Of a stretch of DNA of 64,000 bases, positions 27,965 through 35,656 are shown piece by piece (position 1 is the first letter of the stretch; every line of letters begins with the position of its first letter). The notes below the pieces were generated by a model that was given only the letters and a program-made list of their open reading frames with translations, was not told where the DNA came from and ran no database searches. The translations under genes were made by a program, and so were the position numbers. Origin of the DNA: Plantimonas leprariae (lineage in GTDB: Bacteria; Pseudomonadota; Alphaproteobacteria; Rhizobiales; Rhizobiaceae); assembly GCF_008802405.1 (NCBI RefSeq), contig NZ_VZDO01000002.1:124001-188000 (forward strand), given 5' to 3'.

Positions 27965-28876
27965 TCAGTCGGACTTCCTGGCTTCGGCTCTCGCGAGCAC
28001 CGCCTCGGCCGTGCGGGCGTCGGTGGCAAGCGCCGAAATCAACCGCGCGCGTGCCGCGCCGAGGATCGCGATGGCCTTGTTCTCACCGGCGGCGACGCCG
28101 ATGACGAGCGGAACCCGGCGGAGCTGCGTCGCGGACATCGCGATCATCCGCCGCTCGCCTTCCCATTCGATCAGCCGGCCAGCTGCATCGAAATAGTGGC
28201 GAATCACGTCACCGGCGGCATCGCCGAGCGCCTGCTCGTCGGGCGTCGCCGCGCTGGCGTCGGGCGCGTTCTTCGAATGCGGCAGGCCGATGCCGACGAG
28301 CGCGGCGTCGACATGATCCCAGAGGCCGACGCCTTCGGCGATGGCGGGATCGGCGAGGAACGCTTCGCGGGTCGCGGCAGACGGCAGGTAGGGCGCGTGG
28401 ACGAAATGCGGCGCGCCCCCGAAACGTTCTGCCGCGAACCGGACGAACTCGTTCACCTGGAAATGTGGTGCGTGCTGCTGCATTCCGCCGGTCGCCGGCA
28501 CGACCCGCACGCCGGCGAAGCTTGGCAGCTTCGCTTCCACGACGGCACGGACCGCCCGGCCCCAGCCGATGGCGACCGTCGATCCGGGCTTCAAAGCCGC
28601 TTGGCCGAGCAGTTCTCCGACCGGCTCGGCCAGCCTGTCGAGCATCGGGGCGCCGGGCGTTTCGACGACTGCAGCGGCTTTCAAGCCGAGCTTACTCGTC
28701 AGATCGCGGACCAGCTCGTCCGGGGCCGCGAGATCGCGCACCTCGATCCGCACGATCCCTTCCGCCCGCGCCCGCTGCAGCAGGCGCGAGATGGTGGCGG
28801 CGGAGACGCCGAGCCGCTTGGCGATGTCCACCTGACTGAGTTCGGCCTCGTAGTGAAGCTTCGCGACCATGTGCAA
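27965..28876 (-). CDS. SorC/DeoR-type sugar-responsive transcriptional regulator
   Basis: 303 residues from a TTG start. The N-terminal helix-turn-helix (LSQVDIAKRLGVSAATISRL) precedes a large sugar-phosphate sensing domain related to GlcN6P deaminase (TVAIGWGRAVRAV, VVPATGGMQ, DAALVGIGLP). The TTG lacks a ribosome-binding site. An in-frame CTG at 28919-28921 would add 15 residues and has AAAGGA 8 nt upstream, so the true start may be there. It sits upstream of the importer genes and divergent from the aldolase-kinase pair, and is the obvious regulator of both. Confidence 0.85.
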   Translation of the reverse strand: MHMVAKLHYEAELSQVDIAKRLGVSAATISRLLQRARAEGIVRIEVRDLAAPDELVRDLTSKLGLKAAAVVETPGAPMLDRLAEPVGELLGQAALKPGSTVAIGWGRAVRAVVEAKLPSFAGVRVVPATGGMQQHAPHFQVNEFVRFAAERFGGAPHFVHAPYLPSAATREAFLADPAIAEGVGLWDHVDAALVGIGLPHSKNAPDASAATPDEQALGDAAGDVIRHYFDAAGRLIEWEGERRMIAMSATQLRRVPLVIGVAAGENKAIAILGAARARLISALATDARTAEAVLARAEARKSD

Positions 28877-28923
28877 CGTGGATCGCGAAGCGTTCTGATC
28901 GGGCGGAAGCGAGACGGGCAGCT

Positions 28924-28943
28924 TGCAATTCCTTTCAGCAATA
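28924..28943 (+). promoter_or_regulatory. candidate SorC operator, copy 2
   Basis: TGCAATTCCTTTCAGCAATA in the region between the regulator and the aldolase gene. It shares 15 of 20 bases with copy 1, including TGCAA, TC, TTTC and GCAA at identical spacing. It overlaps the likely ribosome-binding site of the CTG-start form of the regulator, which would suit autoregulation. Confidence 0.5.
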
Positions 28944-29004
28944 TGTTACATCCTACCGCAAGGCGACCACCCGCGCAATCGCATGCGCCTATCGTGGAAC
29001 GCGT

Positions 29005-29018
29005 TCGCGGTTCCGCGA
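29005..29018. repeat. 14-bp perfect palindrome upstream of the aldolase gene
   Basis: TCGCGGTTCCGCGA, 20 bp before the aldolase ATG. It may be a protein-binding site or a 5' UTR hairpin. Single copy; no factor can be assigned. Confidence 0.35.
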
Positions 29019-29037
29019 CAATACGGGAAGAGGACCC

Positions 29038-29955
29038 ATGCCTTCACGCATGACCACGGCCGAACTGCGGGGCTACCATCAGATCTGCGGGCCGGACGGT
29101 GCGATGATGGTGATCGCCTGCGATCAGCGCGGCGGCATGCGCACCCTTCTGGCGAGCGACCCGGAGGCGCAGGCGCGGATCGGCAACGACGTGCTCGGCC
29201 ATACGAAGGCGGACATCACGCGCTATCTGGCGAGCCAGGCGTCTTGCGTGCTCGTCGATCCCGTCTGCGCCGTGCCGCACCTCGTGGACGACGCGGTGCT
29301 GGCGCGCGATACGGCGCTGCTGATCGGGCTCGATGCGTCCGGCTGGGACACCTCGCCGGAAGGCTACCGCCTTTCCAAGCTGGTCGAGGGCGTCGACGCG
29401 CGCCGGGTCCGCGCGCTCGGCGGCACGGGTGGCAAGATCATGGTGTATCTCCGCTCCGACACGCCGGCGGCGAACACCCACAACATCGCGATCCTCGAAC
29501 AGACGATCGCGGACTTCGCGCGGGAGGACCTGCTGCTGGTGGTCGAGTTCCTCACCTACGCGCTCGAAGGCGAGAGCGCCGAGGAATACAAGGCGAAGAT
29601 TCCGGAGCTGATCCAGGGCGGCTCCCGCATCTGCCTGGAACTCGGATCGAAGGTGCTGAAGATCCCCTACCCCGGCTCGGCGGAATCCTGCGCGGCGGTG
29701 ACGGCACTCGCCGGCGACGTTCCGTGGGCGGTGCTGTCGGCCGGCGTCGACCACGAGACCTTCCTCGGTCAGGTCGAGACCGCCATGCGGAACGGTGCGT
29801 CCGGCGTCATTGCCGGCCGCTCGCTGTGGAAGGACTGCATCTCGCTCGACCGTGCCGAAACGCGGATGCGGCTGGAGACGGTCGCCGTCCCGCGGCTTCG
29901 CCAAATCCAGGCGGCGATCGCCCGGCATCGCGAGCCGGCCGCCAAGGTGGCATGA
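29038..29955 (+). CDS. class I aldolase of the LacD/YihT (tagatose-bisphosphate / sulfofructose-phosphate) family
   Basis: 305 residues of the TIM-barrel family related to LacD and YihT. MVIACDQRGGM at the N-terminus matches the conserved AVDQRxxM segment. Lys208 in KVLKIPYPG aligns with the Schiff-base lysine. The C-terminal VLSAGVDHETFLGQV and GASGVIAGRSLW match the phosphate-binding part. It should cleave a ketose (bis)phosphate into two triose units; which one is unresolved. A GGAAGAGG site precedes the ATG. It ends in an ATGA overlap with the fused kinase. Confidence 0.82.
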   Translation: MPSRMTTAELRGYHQICGPDGAMMVIACDQRGGMRTLLASDPEAQARIGNDVLGHTKADITRYLASQASCVLVDPVCAVPHLVDDAVLARDTALLIGLDASGWDTSPEGYRLSKLVEGVDARRVRALGGTGGKIMVYLRSDTPAANTHNIAILEQTIADFAREDLLLVVEFLTYALEGESAEEYKAKIPELIQGGSRICLELGSKVLKIPYPGSAESCAAVTALAGDVPWAVLSAGVDHETFLGQVETAMRNGASGVIAGRSLWKDCISLDRAETRMRLETVAVPRLRQIQAAIARHREPAAKVA

Positions 29956-31367
29956 CGCCGAGGACGGCGATCGGCATCGACATCGGCGGCACGCATCTGC
30001 GCGCGGCGCGGGTTTCGCGCGATGGCGCGATTCAGCAGCATGCGAAGGCACCGAGCGCTGCCGATGCCGCGTCGGTACTCGACCGCATCGCACGCCTGAT
30101 CGAACAGGTCGACGACGCCTCGGTTGCCGGGATCGGCATCGGCATCCCCGGAAGGGTGGACTTCGCGAGCCGTCGCGTCCTGTCCGGCGGCTACGTCGAT
30201 CTCTCGAAAGTGAACCTCGCGGACGAGATCGAGCAGCGCTTCCGCCGTCCCGTCACGGTCGACAACGATTGCTCGATGGCGCTCGTCGCCGAATGCGCCG
30301 TCGGAGCCGCGGCGGGCGCGCGGAACGTCGTGATGCTGACGATCGGAACCGGCATCGGCGGGGCGATCATGGAAGGCGGCCACATCGTCCGCGCCCGCGG
30401 TACGGCCGGCCAGCTTGGACACGTGCCGGTCGACCCGCGCGGGCTGCCCTGCGTCTGCGGCCGGCGCGGCTGCGTCGAGACCGTGTCGTCCGGCACGGCG
30501 CTCGGCCGGCACATCGCTGACGGCGGCTTCCCGATCGGCACGACCGCGGCGGAACTCCTGTCGCTGCGCGAGCGGTGCGACGACGCGGCGCGCCGCGTGC
30601 TCCATGCCTGGGCCGCGCCGCTGCGCGTGGCGATCGACGGCCTCGTCGCAGCGCTCGACCCCGAGGTCGTGGTGCTCGGTGGCGGGCTCGGTCGGGCGGC
30701 GTTCGAGGCGTTGGCCGGTGTCGAGACGGCGCCCTCCTGGTACGAAAGCCGAGTCGTCCCCGCCGCGCTCGGCGACGAAGCGGGTGCCATCGGCGCGGCG
30801 CTCGCCAGCCTCCCCGGTCCGGCTCGCATCAAACGGCTGGTCATCGTCAACGGCGTCCCGGCGAGCGGCAAGAGCGGCGTCGCGCATGCGCTGTCGCGTG
30901 AGACCGGCTGGCCGGTCCTGTCGCTGGACACGGTGAAGAACCCCTTCCTCGAAGAGATCGAGGGCGTCGACCGACCGTTCAATCGCAAGCTCGGCCGCGC
31001 CAGCATGCGAGCGATGTTCGCGCTCGTGAAAGAAGCGCCGGCCGGAACCACCGCGATCATGGACGCTTGGTTCGGCTTCCAGCCGCGGGACTGGATCGAG
31101 GCCCTGATCGCGGATGCCGGCGTCGATGCGCTCACGGAAATCTGGTGCTCGGCCCCGCCGGAGGTCATCGGCCGGCGCTACGGCGAGCGCGCGGCGCTCC
31201 GACTGCCGGGGCATCCGGGCGCGGACTATGTGCCGGAATTGGTCGAGCTGGCCGACCGCGCGCGACCGCTCGGCTTCGGTCGATATTTCGAGATCGACAC
31301 CACCCGTTCTCTCGAAGTCGCCGACTTGCGCGGGCGGCTAGAGGCGGCCTTCCGGAGCGCGAGCTAG
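29952..31367 (+). CDS. fused ROK sugar kinase / C-terminal P-loop kinase-like protein
   Basis: 471 residues with two domains. Residues 1-290 are a complete ROK kinase: ATP loop DIGGTHLR (10-17), catalytic D106 in VDNDCS, IGTGIGG, and the zinc motif H157, C167, C169, C174. Residues about 294-471 are a separate P-loop domain with Walker A GVPASGKS (301-308), followed by LSLDTVKNPF and IMDAWF, resembling AAA_33/gluconokinase-like small-molecule kinases. Two kinase modules in one chain next to a bisphosphate-type aldolase suggest successive phosphorylations of one sugar (inference). Start ATG at 29952 overlaps the aldolase stop. Confidence 0.85.
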   Translation: MTPRTAIGIDIGGTHLRAARVSRDGAIQQHAKAPSAADAASVLDRIARLIEQVDDASVAGIGIGIPGRVDFASRRVLSGGYVDLSKVNLADEIEQRFRRPVTVDNDCSMALVAECAVGAAAGARNVVMLTIGTGIGGAIMEGGHIVRARGTAGQLGHVPVDPRGLPCVCGRRGCVETVSSGTALGRHIADGGFPIGTTAAELLSLRERCDDAARRVLHAWAAPLRVAIDGLVAALDPEVVVLGGGLGRAAFEALAGVETAPSWYESRVVPAALGDEAGAIGAALASLPGPARIKRLVIVNGVPASGKSGVAHALSRETGWPVLSLDTVKNPFLEEIEGVDRPFNRKLGRASMRAMFALVKEAPAGTTAIMDAWFGFQPRDWIEALIADAGVDALTEIWCSAPPEVIGRRYGERAALRLPGHPGADYVPELVELADRARPLGFGRYFEIDTTRSLEVADLRGRLEAAFRSAS

Positions 31368-31681
31368 GGCTTGTAGATTCCGCCGCCGCGCAACTCGCGG
31401 TCGGAAAGATCCGATTTCGCCATCGGCGGCATGACGTCGGCCGAATCGCCCTTGCCGAACGGCAGCGCCTGCCATCGCACCTCGCCGTCGATCACCGCGA
31501 GCAGCCATGTCCGGCCGGTCTGATGGTCGAGGAGGATCGTCACCGGCGGCGTCGAGTTCGGGGCGGTCGCCGGCAGGCCCGACAGCGTGCCGGGCCGGAT
31601 CTCGTAGCGCGGTCCGCCCTCATCGGCGCGGGCGGCACTCGCGAACAGTCCCGCCAACACGATAGCCAGCGTCCAGCGCAT
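31364..31681 (-). CDS. small exported hypothetical protein
   Basis: 105 residues. A signal peptide is evident (MRWTLAIVLAGLFASAARA). The mature part of about 85 residues is hydrophilic with TPPVTILLDHQTGRTWLLAV and no known motif. The ATG at 31681 is chosen because it starts the signal peptide; an in-frame start at 31723 would bury it. The stop codon shares a CTAG palindrome with the stop of the convergent kinase gene. Function unknown. Confidence 0.62.
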   Translation of the reverse strand: MRWTLAIVLAGLFASAARADEGGPRYEIRPGTLSGLPATAPNSTPPVTILLDHQTGRTWLLAVIDGEVRWQALPFGKGDSADVMPPMAKSDLSDRELRGGGIYKP

Positions 31682-31843
31682 CCGCCGCCCTCCGATCGTC
31701 GCAAGCGGCAAGTGTCGGCGCATCGACCGATGGAAGCAAGGGCGCGGCGATGGCCGCCCGCCGACATGGTTTCCGAAACCCTGCCGGATGCGATCTCCGA
31801 AGGTGGACGAAGCACCGGTGCCCGGGATGCGACCGTCGCTTTG

Positions 31844-33295
31844 CTAGGAGATGCCGCCGAGACAGACGTATTTGATCTCGGTGAACTCCTCGATGCCGTA
31901 GCGCGAGCCTTCGCGGCCGAGGCCGGAGGACTTCATGCCGCCGAACGGCGCTTCGGCGGTCGAGATCAGGCCGGTGTTGACGCCGACCATGCCGTATTCC
32001 AGCGCCTCGGCGACGCGGAACACACGCGCGAGGTCCTTGGCGTAGAAGTACGAGGCGAGGCCGAACTCGGTATCGTTGGCCTGCCGGATCACATCGGCCT
32101 CGTCGCGGAAGCGGAAGAGCGGCGCGACGGGCCCAAAGGTTTCCTCCCGCGCCATCGCCATCTCGGCCGTGACGTCGGCGATCACCGTCGCCTCGAAGAA
32201 CGTGCCGCCGAGCGCGTGGCGCTTGCCTCCCTCGACCACCCGCGCGCCCTTGCCCGTCGCGTCGGCGACGTGCTCCTCGACCTTGGCGAGCGCCGCCGCG
32301 TCGATCAGCGGCCCAAGCGTCACGCCTTCCTGGAAGCCGTTGCCGGTCTTCAGCTTCGCTACCGCGCCGGCGAGCTTCTCGGCGAAGGCCTCGTAGACGC
32401 CCTCCTGCACGTAGAGGCGGTTGGCGCAGACGCAGGTCTGCCCGTTGTTGCGGAACTTCGCGATGATCGCCCCTTCCACCGCCGCGTCGAGATCGGCATC
32501 GTCGAAGACGATGAAGGGCGCGTTGCCGCCGAGCTCCAGTCCGAGCTTCTTGATTGTCGGCGCCGACTGCCGGTAGAGCTCGGCCCCGACCTCGGTCGAG
32601 CCGGTGAAGGTCAGCTTGCGCACCACCGGGTTCGCCGTCATCTCCGCGCCGATCTCGCGGGCCGAGCCCGTGACGACGCTGAACAAACCCTTCGGCAGGC
32701 CGGCACGTTCGGCGAGAACGGCGAGCGCGATGGCCGAGAACGGCGTCTGCGCGGCGGGTTTCAGCACCATGGCGCAGCCGCTCGCCAGCGCCGGTCCGGC
32801 TTTCCGGGTGATCATCGCGTTCGGAAAGTTCCACGGCGTGATCGCCGCGACGACGCCGATCGGCTGCTTCATCACCAGGATGCGCTTGTCCGGCTGGTGG
32901 CCGGGCACGATGTCGCCGTAGACGCGGCGGCCCTCTTCGGCGAACCATTCGATGAAGCTCGCGCCATAGGCGATCTCGCCCTTGGCCTCGGCCAGCGGCT
33001 TGCCCTGTTCGAGCGTCAGGATACGGCCGAGATCGTCCTGGTTGGCCATCATCAGTTCGTACCAGCGGCGCAGGATCGCACCGCGCTCCTTGGCGGTGCG
33101 CGCGGCCCAACCTTTCTGGGCGACTTCGGCCGCCGCGATGGCGGCCCGCGTTTCCGCCGCACCGAGTTTGGGCACGTGTCCGATCACCCCGCCCGTCGCC
33201 GGATCGGTGACGGCGATGCCTTCGCCGCGGGCTTCATGCCATTCGCCACCGATCAGCGCGGCCTGGCGGAAAAGCGTCGGATCCTTGAGCTGCAT
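31844..33295 (-). CDS. gabD: NAD(P)-dependent succinate-semialdehyde dehydrogenase
   Basis: 483 residues, aldehyde dehydrogenase superfamily, GabD type. It oxidises succinate semialdehyde to succinate. ELGGNAPFIVFDDADLD carries the general-base Glu and the catalytic Cys288 lies in NNGQTCVCANR; EETFGPVAPLFRF and the C-terminal GLGREGSRYGIEEF are also typical. The ATG at 33295 has GAGG upstream and gives the usual MQLKDPTLFRQAALIGGEW start. No gabT neighbour is visible; it stands alone. Confidence 0.9.
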   Translation of the reverse strand: MQLKDPTLFRQAALIGGEWHEARGEGIAVTDPATGGVIGHVPKLGAAETRAAIAAAEVAQKGWAARTAKERGAILRRWYELMMANQDDLGRILTLEQGKPLAEAKGEIAYGASFIEWFAEEGRRVYGDIVPGHQPDKRILVMKQPIGVVAAITPWNFPNAMITRKAGPALASGCAMVLKPAAQTPFSAIALAVLAERAGLPKGLFSVVTGSAREIGAEMTANPVVRKLTFTGSTEVGAELYRQSAPTIKKLGLELGGNAPFIVFDDADLDAAVEGAIIAKFRNNGQTCVCANRLYVQEGVYEAFAEKLAGAVAKLKTGNGFQEGVTLGPLIDAAALAKVEEHVADATGKGARVVEGGKRHALGGTFFEATVIADVTAEMAMAREETFGPVAPLFRFRDEADVIRQANDTEFGLASYFYAKDLARVFRVAEALEYGMVGVNTGLISTAEAPFGGMKSSGLGREGSRYGIEEFTEIKYVCLGGIS

Positions 33296-33486
33296 GGTCG
33301 AACCTCGGTTGTTACGGACGCAGGAAGAAGACGCGGCGTGGAGCGACGTCAAGCAATTGCGCATCGACGGGTCGTGCCACGGGGAAAGTGAAGCATAATC
33401 ATCGGCTCGGTCGTGAGACGCCGTGACGTTCTAAAAATCGAGCCAGCCGATTTGCTGGCAACACAAGCGACAGTCGCCCAACGCTG

Positions 33487-33507
33487 AAAACCGGTCGTTT
33501 CGACCGG
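33487..33507 (-). terminator. probable tRNA-Val terminator
   Basis: CCGGTCG (33491-33497), loop TTT, CGACCGG (33501-33507). On the minus strand the hairpin is followed by TTTT, about 93 bp after the tRNA 3' end. Confidence 0.55.
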
Positions 33508-33539
33508 GGTTATCCAGTTTCCGCTCGCATCGCGGCTTG

Positions 33540-33561
33540 CGGTGCGCGTCGACGCGCACCG
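33540..33561. repeat. 22-bp perfect palindrome
   Basis: An 11-bp half followed by its exact reverse complement, centred on GTCGAC; CGGTGCGCGTC is the left half. It lies 39 bp beyond the tRNA-Val 3' end. It could fold as a 9-bp stem with a TCGA loop or bind a dimeric protein. Confidence 0.6.
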
Positions 33562-33599
33562 GCCGCTAATTCGAGGATCATCGGTGTCGAACAGTTGAA

Positions 33600-33674
33600 T
33601 GGTGGGCGCGACAGGGATCGAACCTGTGACCCCCTCGGTGTGAACGAGGTGCTCTCCCGCTGAGCTACGCGCCC
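33600..33674 (-). tRNA. tRNA-Val (anticodon CAC)
   Basis: 75 nt with encoded CCA. Acceptor GGGCGCG/CGCGCCC, D-stem GCTC/GAGC, anticodon stem CCTCG/CGAGG with loop TTCACAC (anticodon CAC), T-stem ACAGG/CCTGT with TTCGATC loop, discriminator A. All stems pair perfectly. It reads valine GUG codons. No integrase or attachment duplication is seen beside it. Confidence 0.95.
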
Positions 33675-33731
33675 GGCGCGCGGTACGAACCGCCGCGGTC
33701 CGGGCGATATAATCCGCCGCGGGGCGCAGCG

Positions 33732-34412
33732 TCAATCGCGGCCGTGCCGTTCGATCAGGCGATCGCACAGGTCGGCGTCGAGATCGTCGTAGGTCTCGAT
33801 CACGGCGTCGGCGGTGCGGCGCGCCCGCTCGTCGGGAGCGTAGCCGAAGTCGACGAGGATCGAGGGGACGCGAGCCGCGACGGCCGCATCCGTATCGGTC
33901 GCGGTGTCGCCTATCATGATCGCCTCCTCGCGCGCGGCCCCTGCCCGCTCGATGGTGCCGAGCAGATGCACCGGGTCCGGTTTCCGGCGCGCGAAGGTGT
34001 CTGCTCCGCAGATCGCGGCGAAACGGTCCGACAGACCAAGCGTATCGAGCAGCAGGCGCGACAGCCGTTCCGTCTTGTTGGTGCAGACGGCCAGCCGGTA
34101 GCCGGCGCTGCGCAGCCGCTCCATCGCCTCCACGACGCCTGGGAAAGGCGCCGAAGCATCGGCGATATGCGCTTCGTAATAGGCGAGGAAACGCGCGAGC
34201 TGCCCATCGGCTTCCTGCTCGGACAGGGGATGGCCGGCATGCGTATAGGCATGCTGCAGCATCACCTTCGCACCGTGCCCGGCATGCGGGCGGACGAGTT
34301 CCAGCGTCGTCGGCGGCAGCCCGACCTCGACGAGGCAATGGTTCAGGCTGGCCCAGAGATCGGGCGCGGTATCGACGAGCGTACCATCGAGATCGAAGAC
34401 GGCGACAGGCAC
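33732..34412 (-). CDS. gph: phosphoglycolate phosphatase (HAD superfamily)
   Basis: 226 residues. Motif [15 protein letters not shown] (nucleophile D7, acid D9), motif II VCTNKT, motif III with KPDPVHLL and motif [14 protein letters not shown] are all intact. It dephosphorylates 2-phosphoglycolate formed by oxygen damage to DNA ends or by photorespiration-like reactions. The start is GTG at 34412; frame extension upstream is Arg/Ser-rich and untypical. The family is about 220-230 residues. It stands upstream of tRNA-Val and divergent from the SDR gene. Confidence 0.85.
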   Translation of the reverse strand: MPVAVFDLDGTLVDTAPDLWASLNHCLVEVGLPPTTLELVRPHAGHGAKVMLQHAYTHAGHPLSEQEADGQLARFLAYYEAHIADASAPFPGVVEAMERLRSAGYRLAVCTNKTERLSRLLLDTLGLSDRFAAICGADTFARRKPDPVHLLGTIERAGAAREEAIMIGDTATDTDAAVAARVPSILVDFGYAPDERARRTADAVIETYDDLDADLCDRLIERHGRD

Positions 34413-34507
34413 GGAACGGCTGTTCTCCCTTTGGTGGCTCCTTGTCGGGACCGCCGGCCGGGACGTCAAGCTTTGCGGCCGGCTAACAAGCCGCACCCCC
34501 GTCTTCC

Positions 34508-34533
34508 GGAACATCGGCTCGCTTGGGCGGGTT
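34508..34533 (+). promoter_or_regulatory. candidate EcfG (general stress sigma) promoter of the SDR gene
   Basis: GGAAC (34508-34512), 17-bp spacer, GGTT (34530-34533), close to the alphaproteobacterial EcfG pattern GGAAC-N16/17-CGTT. It is 34 bp before the ATG of an SDR of the general-stress type, which fits. One mismatch in the -10 element. Confidence 0.4.
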
Positions 34534-34566
34534 TCGACTGCTTTCACCGCCAATAAGGAACGAACC

Positions 34567-35460
34567 ATGGCCGATCGGCTGACCATGCAGGATCCCCGCA
34601 AGCAGTACCCGCAGCCGCCCTTCCCGCGCCAACCGCAGCCCGTGCCCGGCGAGGCGGCGAAGATGGACCCGAAGCCGGATCATGGCGAGGAAAGCTACAA
34701 GGGTTCGGGCAAGCTCACCGATCGCAAGGCGCTGATCACCGGCGGCGATTCGGGCATCGGGCGTGCCGCCGCGATCGCCTATGCCCGCGAGGGCGCGGAT
34801 GTCGCGATCGTCTATCTGCCGGACGAGGAGGCCGACGCGAGGGAGGTCATCGCGCTGATCGAGGCCGAAGGGCGCAAGGCCGTGGCACTGCCGACCGACA
34901 TCACGGTCGAGGCGAACGCCCGCAAGCTTGTCGCCGACGCGGTGGCGCAACTCGGCGGGCTCGACATCCTCGTCATCAATGCCGGCCGGCAGCAGAACCG
35001 CGAGGACATCTCGAAGGTCTCATCGGAGGACTTCGACAAGACGATGAAGACCAACCTCTACGCGATGCACTGGATCGCGCAGGAGGCGGTTCCGCATCTG
35101 CCGCCCGGGGCGTCGGTGATCACGACAGCGTCGGTGCAGGCCTACGAGCCATCGGCGATCCTCCTCGACTACGCGACCACGAAGGCCGGCATCGTCGCCT
35201 ACACGAAGGCGCTGGCGAAGCAGCTTATGGAGAAGGGCATCCGCGCCAACGTCGTCGCCCCCGGTCCGTTCTGGACGGCATTGCAGTCGAGCGGCGGCCA
35301 GCCGCCGGAGAAGGTGATGAAGTTCGGGGCGGAGAGCGCGTACGGCCGCCCGGGCCAGCCGGTTGAGATCGCGCCGGTCTACGTGCTGCTCGCGAGCCAG
35401 GAAGGCAGCTACATCTCCGGCGAGGTCTACGGCGTGACGGGCGGCGCCGGCGTCGCCTGA
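34567..35460 (+). CDS. SDR-family oxidoreductase, general-stress (GSP39/YhxD-like) type
   Basis: 297 residues. A Pro/Gln-rich N-terminal extension ([18 protein letters not shown]) precedes a classical SDR: cofactor loop [16 protein letters not shown] motif VINAGRQQN, catalytic Ser in TTASV and YATTK. The extended N-terminus is typical of the general stress protein 39 group. The substrate is unknown. AAGGAACGAACC upstream of the ATG gives a ribosome-binding site. A possible EcfG promoter lies upstream. Confidence 0.88.
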   Translation: MADRLTMQDPRKQYPQPPFPRQPQPVPGEAAKMDPKPDHGEESYKGSGKLTDRKALITGGDSGIGRAAAIAYAREGADVAIVYLPDEEADAREVIALIEAEGRKAVALPTDITVEANARKLVADAVAQLGGLDILVINAGRQQNREDISKVSSEDFDKTMKTNLYAMHWIAQEAVPHLPPGASVITTASVQAYEPSAILLDYATTKAGIVAYTKALAKQLMEKGIRANVVAPGPFWTALQSSGGQPPEKVMKFGAESAYGRPGQPVEIAPVYVLLASQEGSYISGEVYGVTGGAGVA

Positions 35461-35656
35461 GCGCGGCCGACCCTCCGCATTCTCGTACCGAGCGGCAGCA
35501 TGCCGACGAACGGAAGCAGTCTTGCGGCGGTCCTCCCCGCCGTCGAGGCCGGCCACTTCGTCGCGCTGCTGACGCTCTGCGGCAGCCGCTTCGCGCGGCA
35601 AATCCACCTGTCCGATACCGACACGATCCTGACGGCCTGGGAGCGCGCCGGTCGCG

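Larger units (their letters stand above)
33296..33599. other. 304-bp intergenic region between gabD and tRNA-Val
   Basis: No coding sequence supported. It carries a terminator-like hairpin at 33487-33507 and a 22-bp perfect palindrome at 33540-33561, both downstream of tRNA-Val, and presumably the gabD promoter in the part nearest 33300-33430, which is somewhat AT-richer (AAGCATAATCATCGG). Confidence 0.6.

Noticed and set aside
31067-33391. A 774-codon plus-strand open frame covering gabD
   Set aside because: Antisense to a well-conserved aldehyde dehydrogenase; low-complexity Arg/Asp-rich translation.
33600-33674. tRNA-Val as a possible integration site
   Set aside because: No integrase, no duplicated tRNA 3' end and no composition change on either side in the window.
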